Assembly: GCA_964479435.1 (NCBI GenBank)
Contig: CAYZME010000066.1
Location: 1-10,843, forward strand
DNA from: JAAYKS01 sp964479435
GTDB taxonomy: Bacteria > Bacillota > Clostridia > Saccharofermentanales > UBA5734
Reading direction: 5' to 3'
Length of the DNA stretch: 10,843 nt
A model generated the notes under the pieces. The model made no database searches and had not been told where the DNA came from. It saw only the letters and a list, made by a program, of their open reading frames with translations. Below are positions 6,451 through 10,843 of the stretch, one piece after another (position 1 is the stretch's first letter; the number at the start of each line of letters is the position of its first letter). The translations under genes and the position numbers were made by a program.

Positions 6451-6465
6451 CGGAGGACGTTGCGG

Positions 6466-8291
6466 GTGTCACGAACGCGAGGAATTCCACAATCCATAGT
6501 CGATGAAGTGAAGAACCGCAGCGACATCGTAGCGATTGTCGAGCAGTATGTGCGCTTGAGCAAGCGCAGCGCCGCCAATCTGTTCGGCCTGTGCCCGTTT
6601 CATNNNNNNNNNNAACCCCCTCTTTCAGCGTCTCGCCCGAAAAGCAGATGTATTATTGTTTTGGCTGCCACAAAGGTGGGGATGTGATCCATTTTCTGAT
6701 GGATATCGAGAAGCTCGGCTACCTCGACGCCCTGCGCATGCTGGCTGAGCGCGCGGGCGTGGAGATCCCTGCGCCCGAAGATCAAAGCTTCCGCCAACGC
6801 GCCGAGCGCGAGGCGTTGCTGTATAAAATCAACACGGCGGCGGCGGCCCATTTCTATCTCAATCTCATGGAATCACCCAAGGGCAAACATGCGCGTGCGT
6901 ACCTGCTCAACCGGGGCATCACGACGGGATCCATCCGCAAATTCGGGTTGGGATATGCCGCGGATGACTGGGAAGATCTGTGGAGGCGGTTGAGCAGCAA
7001 AGGCTTTAGCGCCGAGGCGCTGTCCGCGTCCGGATTATTCCGCAAAGGGCGGGAAGGCCCGTATGATTTGTTTCGCAACCGGATTGTATTTCCGATTTTT
7101 GATGCCCTGGGCCGAGTCGTCGCGTTCGGCGGCCGCGTCATGGACGACAGCCAACCCAAATACATCAACTCCCCCGAAAACGCGGTTTACACCAAAGGCC
7201 GCCATTTATACGCGTTGAATTTCGCTAAGAAAAGCAAGGAACCCGACTTGATCATCGTCGAGGGGTATATGGACGCGATCGCGATGCACCAGGCGGGCGT
7301 AGACAATGCGGTAGCCGCTTTGGGTACCGCTTTGACGGCCGGCCAGGCACAGTTGGCGCGCCGTTACACCGAGCAGATCGTTGTCGGCTTTGACGCCGAT
7401 GTTTCGGGACAGGAAGCGGCGCTGCGCAGTCTCGATATTTTGGTGGACAAAGGCTGCCATGTCACCGTGCTGTTGATCCCGGACGGCAAGGACCCGGACG
7501 ATTATATCCGCAGGAACGGGCCGGATCGTTTCCGTGATTTGGTACGGCGGGCCATTCCACTCATGGATTATAAACTCCTGATGGCAGAGCGACGGGCCAC
7601 CCAACAGGGGGACCTGGATATTCTAGCTTATCAGGATGAAGCCTGCGGTGTTCTGGCTTCAGAACCCAATCCGATCATTCGCGAGTTATACGCGGTAAAA
7701 GTGGCGGACAAACTGGGTGTACCGTCAGAAGTCGTCGTGCGCGAGGTGGACCGGCGGCGCAACCGCTCCGCGCAATCCGCAGCGACCGAATCCTTACGCG
7801 ACCGCTTGGCCAGACGCCAGGAACAAGCAGAGGCGAAACCGTCCGAGCCTTTTCCGGAAGACGCGCTGCGCCTGCTGTGTGTGTTGATGACCCAACCCGA
7901 TCGGATCGAGCACCTGCGCATGGCCCCCGAAATGGAGGATTTTCCCCCCGGGGTCGTCCGCGACCTGGCGCAGATGGTCCTGGAGGAAAACACGGCCGCG
8001 ACCGGCGGTGTATCGGCGTTGATCAGCCTGGCCGGCGACGCGCGCTGGGGGGAACGCAGAATCGCCGATGAGATCGCCAGGATCAGTTTTGAAGTGGAGG
8101 CCATGGATGGGCCGGATGTACTGGGAGAAGCAGCCAATACGTACCTGACGCGCATCCGCAGAGAGCGCCTGCAGGCACGTAAAGCTGAGATCGTCGCGGC
8201 CATCGCGCAAGACCCCGACGCATCGGGCAAGTCGGAACTCAAAGAGGAATTGCTGGACATCGATGTGCAATTGAGACAATTCCGCGGATGA
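6466..8291 (+). CDS. dnaG: DNA primase DnaG (apparent frameshift caused by an N run)
   Basis: DnaG makes the RNA primers for chromosome replication and works with the DnaB-type helicase. The first 46 codons (6466-6603) end in C43-P-F-H46; after the 10-N gap the frame shifts and continues TPSFSVSPEKQMYYC. The family sequence here is CPFH-x3-TPSF, so eight bases, not ten, should be missing; corrected, the protein is about 607 aa, close to B. subtilis DnaG. The zinc finger is C43, H46, C64, C67. The TOPRIM core has E265 (IIVEGYMDA) and D309/D311 (GFDAD), the same positions as in E. coli. The C-terminal part from about residue 430 is the helicase-binding region. GTG at 6466 is preferred over TTG at 6460 because GGAGG (6452-6456) is 9 nt away. 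The stop overlaps the trmK start. Confidence 0.95.
6604..6613. other. Assembly gap (10 N) inside dnaG, wrong by two bases
   Basis: Ten N lie between CAT (H46) and the A that ends the codon before T50. Three codons normally separate these residues, which requires eight unknown bases. The run of ten therefore breaks the frame artificially and is very likely a placeholder. Confidence 0.88.
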
Positions 8292-8992
8292 GAACGCGCA
8301 AAACACCCTTGTTGCCATCGTTGTCCGCCCGTCTGCAATGTGTCATGGACGCGGTAGATCAAGCGGAACGCGTTTTTGACGTCGGTTGTGATCACGCGTT
8401 GGTCGCGATTTCCCTGGTCATGCAAGCCCGCTGCCAATACGTATATGCCATGGACCACCGCGCGGGCCCGCTCGCGGTGGCGACCGAACGGATTGCCCGG
8501 TACGGCGTGGCGGGGCGTGTCATGCCGATCCTGGCGGACGGGCTGGGTGAGATGCGCCCGACGGGCCGCGATGCCATTGTCATCGCTGGGCTGGGCGGAA
8601 ACGAAACCATCCGCATCCTGCAACGCGCGCAACCATTGGCATCCGGCACCGTTTGTGTCCTGCAGCCGATGAAATCCGCATTCGAGTTGCGGACCTATTT
8701 GTCATCTTCCGGGTTTGAGTTCGAAGCGGAGCGGATCTGCCGGGAAAGAGGCCACATCTATTGCGTCATGCGGGTCCGGTATACCGGCCGCCCGCCGCTA
8801 CGCCTGGCGCTCGAGGCGGCATATGCGGGTCCGTGCGTGTTGGCCTGTTGGGACGCAGGGGCGCGCTCCGAGCCACTGCGCGCTCATCTGCGGGCTGTCA
8901 CGATGCGATTGCGCAAGGCCGCGCGCGGCGACCCCGCGTTATGGCCGGCCGCCAACCGCCTGGCCGCTCGTTTGCGCGCGGCGGAAGCATAA
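8288..8992 (+). CDS. trmK: tRNA (adenine(22)-N1)-methyltransferase TrmK
   Basis: TrmK methylates N1 of adenine-22 in the D-loop region of several tRNAs using S-adenosylmethionine. The 234-aa protein matches the family length (about 235-240). The class I methyltransferase fold is visible: motif I FDVGCDHAL (30-38), the acidic residue ending strand 2 (AMDHRA, 54-59), ADGLGEM (83-89), the family signature IVIAGLGGNETIRIL (97-111) and LQP (125-127). The N-terminal LSARL segment is also typical. The start overlaps the dnaG stop by four bases (ATGA) and has little ribosome site of its own, so translation is probably coupled to dnaG. In relatives rpoD commonly lies between dnaG and trmK; here nothing does. 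Confidence 0.93.
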   Translation: MRTRKTPLLPSLSARLQCVMDAVDQAERVFDVGCDHALVAISLVMQARCQYVYAMDHRAGPLAVATERIARYGVAGRVMPILADGLGEMRPTGRDAIVIAGLGGNETIRILQRAQPLASGTVCVLQPMKSAFELRTYLSSSGFEFEAERICRERGHIYCVMRVRYTGRPPLRLALEAAYAGPCVLACWDAGARSEPLRAHLRAVTMRLRKAARGDPALWPAANRLAARLRAAEA

Positions 8993-9010
8993 CAAGGGGA
9001 GGTTCGATTT

Positions 9011-9844
9011 ATGCGTTTGTGGGAGATCATGGCGGCGATTGAACAGCTTTATCCACTCTCGTGGGCCGAACCATGGGACCGTGTGGGCTTGCAGATAGGT
9101 GACCCCGAGGCCGACATTGAACGGGTGCTTTTGTGTCTCGACGTCGATATGCCGGCGGTTTCAAACGCCGTAGCGAATGCTTGCGGTTTGATATGCTCTC
9201 ACCATCCGCTGCTGTTTGACCCGCTGCACGCGATCGACGAGAGCGTGTCGAAGGGCCGGTTGGTTTCCCGGATTATCCGCGAGCGGCTGGCCGTATATAG
9301 CGCGCACACCAATCTCGATCGGGGGCGGATCGGGGTGGCCGATCAGTTGGCCATCTGTATGGGCCTGCACCCGGGCGCGCCGGTCGCGCCCTTTCCAACG
9401 GATCAGGAAGTGACGCAGCCCGATGTCCGCAGCGGATATGGCCGCGTTTGCGCCAGTCAACCGGGTACGCGTATGTCGGATTTGGAAGAACGTGCGCGTC
9501 AGCTGCCGGGGTTTACCGGCGCGTACCGCAATTATCGCGCCGACGCGCCGGCGGGTGTGGTTGCGGTCATGGGCGGCTCATTCCCCGATGAGTGGTTGTA
9601 CCGCTTACCACTGCTGGACATCGACACGCTGGTGATCGGTGAGATCGGTTATCATGAGATGCAAGAATTGAGAGAACATGGCATTCGCACGCTGGCGATC
9701 GGTCACGATGTCAGCGAACGCCCGGTCCTGGAAGCTTTGGCCCGCCTCCTCGCAAAGCGAATTCCCCAGGTGGGCTGGCTGGTGCACCGCGGCTTTCCCG
9801 ACGTGAGCGATTCTGTTTGCCCTTCACCTGTCACTGGCATATAA
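9011..9844 (+). CDS. Nif3-like dinuclear metal center hexameric protein (YqfO/YbgI family)
   Basis: This belongs to the widespread Nif3/DUF34 family, predicted metal-dependent hydrolases; some members are annotated as GTP cyclohydrolase I type 2, and the physiological substrate is unsettled. The 277-aa protein is the short form, without the PII/CutA-like middle insert of the roughly 370-aa B. subtilis YqfO. Metal-ligand motifs are present: SHHP with H64 and H65, AHTNLD with D103, and IGHDVSE with H232 and E236. The N-terminal WDRVGLQIGD block is also typical. The ribosome site AGGGGAGG (8995-9002) lies 8 nt before the ATG, 18 bp after trmK, a pairing usual in Bacillota. Its stop codon lies inside the -10 element of the rnpB promoter. 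Confidence 0.93.
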   Translation: MRLWEIMAAIEQLYPLSWAEPWDRVGLQIGDPEADIERVLLCLDVDMPAVSNAVANACGLICSHHPLLFDPLHAIDESVSKGRLVSRIIRERLAVYSAHTNLDRGRIGVADQLAICMGLHPGAPVAPFPTDQEVTQPDVRSGYGRVCASQPGTRMSDLEERARQLPGFTGAYRNYRADAPAGVVAVMGGSFPDEWLYRLPLLDIDTLVIGEIGYHEMQELREHGIRTLAIGHDVSERPVLEALARLLAKRIPQVGWLVHRGFPDVSDSVCPSPVTGI

Positions 9845-9845
9845 T
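9817..9845 (+). promoter_or_regulatory. Putative sigma-A promoter of rnpB
   Basis: TTGCCC (9817-9822) and a perfect TATAAT (9840-9845) are 17 bp apart. The -35 is inside the nif3 coding sequence and the -10 contains the nif3 stop codon. The predicted start near 9852 is a few bases before the P1 helix of RNase P RNA, as expected for its transcript. Confidence 0.8.
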
Positions 9846-9856
9846 GAACCTGTTTT

Positions 9857-10204
9857 CCGAGTAAGCCAGACAACCGCGGGCGCCACACCGAAAGGGGGCG
9901 CGTGAGGAAAGTCCGGGCTCCATAGGGCAAGGGTGCCGGGTAACTCCCGGTGAAGGCGACTTCAAGGAAAGTGCAACAGAAAGAAACCGCCGGCCGCAAG
10001 GCCGGTAAGGATGGAAAGGCGAGGTAAGAGCTCACCAGCGGATTGGTGACAATCCGGCTCTGTAAACCCCACCCGGAGCAACATCGCGGAGGGACAATTT
10101 TGCGGCCCGCAAGTCCCGGGGAGATGGCTCAAGCCTGTCTGGAAAGGCAGGCGTAGATAGATGGTTGTCAAATACAGAACCCGGCTTACAGGCTTACTCG
10201 GAAA
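9857..10204 (+). ncRNA. rnpB: RNase P RNA component, A type
   Basis: This is the catalytic RNA that trims the 5' leader of precursor tRNAs. Conserved blocks appear in order: GAGGAAAGTCCGGGCTCC (9904-9921, 5' side of P4 region), GGTAAGAGCTCACCAGCG (10023-10040), AAACCCCACCCGGAGCAA (10064-10081) and ACAGAACCCGGCTTACA (10174-10190, 3' side of P4 region). The P1 ends pair perfectly: CCGAGTAAGCC (9857-9867) with GGCTTACTCGG (10191-10201), and three more U-A pairs extend it to 14 bp. A P12-like stem carries a GCAA tetraloop (9990-10005). The A-type plan fits Clostridia rather than Bacilli. Five T residues at 10208-10212, just after P1, probably mark transcript termination. Ends are estimated from P1. 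Confidence 0.97.
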
Positions 10205-10267
10205 CCCTTTTTAGACACAATTGTTTCCCGGTCAGATCGGGACCGTCAAACCCGAAGAAGGTGAATT

Positions 10268-10843
10268 ATGCCAGCCAAAGCGTATCTGGATCGCGGCGTC
10301 TCGCCAACCAAGGACGATGTAAAGCAGGCCGTCGCACATCAGGCGCGCGGCCTGTACCCCGGCGCTTTTTGCAAGATCATCGCCGACGCGGCGGGCGACC
10401 CCGCATGGTGCATGGCGATCCACGCGGATGGGGCCGGTACCAAATCCGCGGTCGCTTATATGATGTATCAGGAAACCGGGGATCCGGGTTGGTTTCGCGG
10501 GATCGCGCATGACGCGTTGGTTATGAATACGGATGATTTAGCCTGTGTGGGGGCAACCGGGCCCTATTGGCTCTCCAATACCATCGGCCGCAACGCGCAT
10601 CGGGTCGATGGCCGCTGTGTGTCTGAGTTGATCCGGGGATACGACGACGTGATCTCGCAAATGGGGTTATTGGGAATCCAGATCACGATGACTGGAGGAG
10701 AGACCGCTGACGTAGGGGATCTTGTGCGCACGTTGATCGCGGACAGTGCGATTGTCGTGCGCTTTTTGCGCGCGCAAGTCGTTGACGCCTCGCGCATTCG
10801 GGCTGGCAATCGGATCGTGGGGCTGGCTTCTTTCGGCCAGGCA
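10268..10843 (+). CDS. PurM-like AIR synthase family protein, N-terminal 192 residues (cut by window end)
   Basis: The reading frame starts MPAKAYLDRGVSPTKDDV and stays open to the end of the window. It resembles phosphoribosylformylglycinamidine cyclo-ligase (purine pathway) and related ATP-binding proteins: HADGAGTKS (52-60) corresponds to the PurM DGVGTK motif, ALVMNTDDLACVGA (83-96) to its VND-GA block, and TGGETADVGDLVRT (142-155) to GGETAE. The N-terminus and the spacing resemble the longer AIR-synthase-like group recalled from Bacteroidota and some Clostridia, often annotated purM, more than classical PurM of about 345 aa. Whether it performs the PurM reaction cannot be told from this half. 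The ribosome site AAGGTG (10258-10263) precedes the ATG. The 55-bp gap after rnpB shows no clear promoter, only a weak 5-bp hairpin (10226-10242). Confidence 0.88.
   Translation, partial: MPAKAYLDRGVSPTKDDVKQAVAHQARGLYPGAFCKIIADAAGDPAWCMAIHADGAGTKSAVAYMMYQETGDPGWFRGIAHDALVMNTDDLACVGATGPYWLSNTIGRNAHRVDGRCVSELIRGYDDVISQMGLLGIQITMTGGETADVGDLVRTLIADSAIVVRFLRAQVVDASRIRAGNRIVGLASFGQA

Noticed and set aside
7631..8632. 333-codon minus-strand ORF across dnaG and trmK
   Set aside because: Antisense shadow; it spans two clear genes and its low-complexity Ser/Arg/Ala translation matches no family I know.
1758..8680. 14-bp exact match CGATGAAATCCGCA at 1758-1771 and 8667-8680
   Set aside because: One match of this length is expected by chance in about 10 kb; the contexts (dapA leader, trmK coding) are unrelated.
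10165..10512. Plus-strand ORF running from the end of rnpB
   Set aside because: It begins inside RNase P RNA and is out of frame with the PurM-like gene it overlaps.

Overview
The window is a GC-rich piece of a Bacillota (Firmicutes) chromosome, most likely from the class Clostridia. The evidence is an A-type RNase P RNA, the SCIFF peptide with its radical-SAM maturase (a hallmark of Clostridia), the queA-tgt-yajC order, the dnaG-trmK-nif3 order, strong AGGAGG-type ribosome sites, and GTG and TTG starts. It is draft sequence: N runs at 209-288, 5362-5371 and 6604-6613 fall inside dapB, scfB and dnaG. The two 10-base runs look like assembler placeholders.

Layout. On the minus strand, dapA and dapB overlap by four bases and end in a strong terminator (29-60); they encode the first two committed steps of lysine/diaminopimelate synthesis. 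A 241-bp divergent intergenic region (1706-1946) holds two overlapping back-to-back sigma-A-type promoters, one for dapAB and one for the rightward genes. On the plus strand come queA and tgt (queuosine tRNA modification), yajC (Sec translocon accessory), scfA (a 47-residue six-cysteine ranthipeptide precursor), an intrinsic terminator, and scfB (its radical-SAM maturase). A new promoter-like element, a possible 19-codon small ORF, dnaG (primase), trmK (tRNA m1A22 methyltransferase) and a nif3-family gene follow. A promoter overlapping the nif3 stop codon drives rnpB (RNase P RNA). The window ends inside a PurM-like AIR synthase family gene.

How it works together. Most of the window is housekeeping: lysine and cell-wall precursors, tRNA modification and processing, replication priming and protein export. 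The accessory-like element is the SCIFF module. Its precursor is separated from its maturase by a terminator hairpin, which suggests much more precursor than enzyme is made. The other notable points are the absence of rpoD between dnaG and trmK, a 19-codon ORF with a near-ideal ribosome site just before dnaG, a 24-bp perfect palindrome inside tgt, and an apparent dnaG frameshift that is best explained by an N run of the wrong length. I found no mobile element, CRISPR array, tRNA gene or defence system. The two intergenic regions above 150 bp (1706-1946 and 6286-6465) are described under their promoters and the small ORF.
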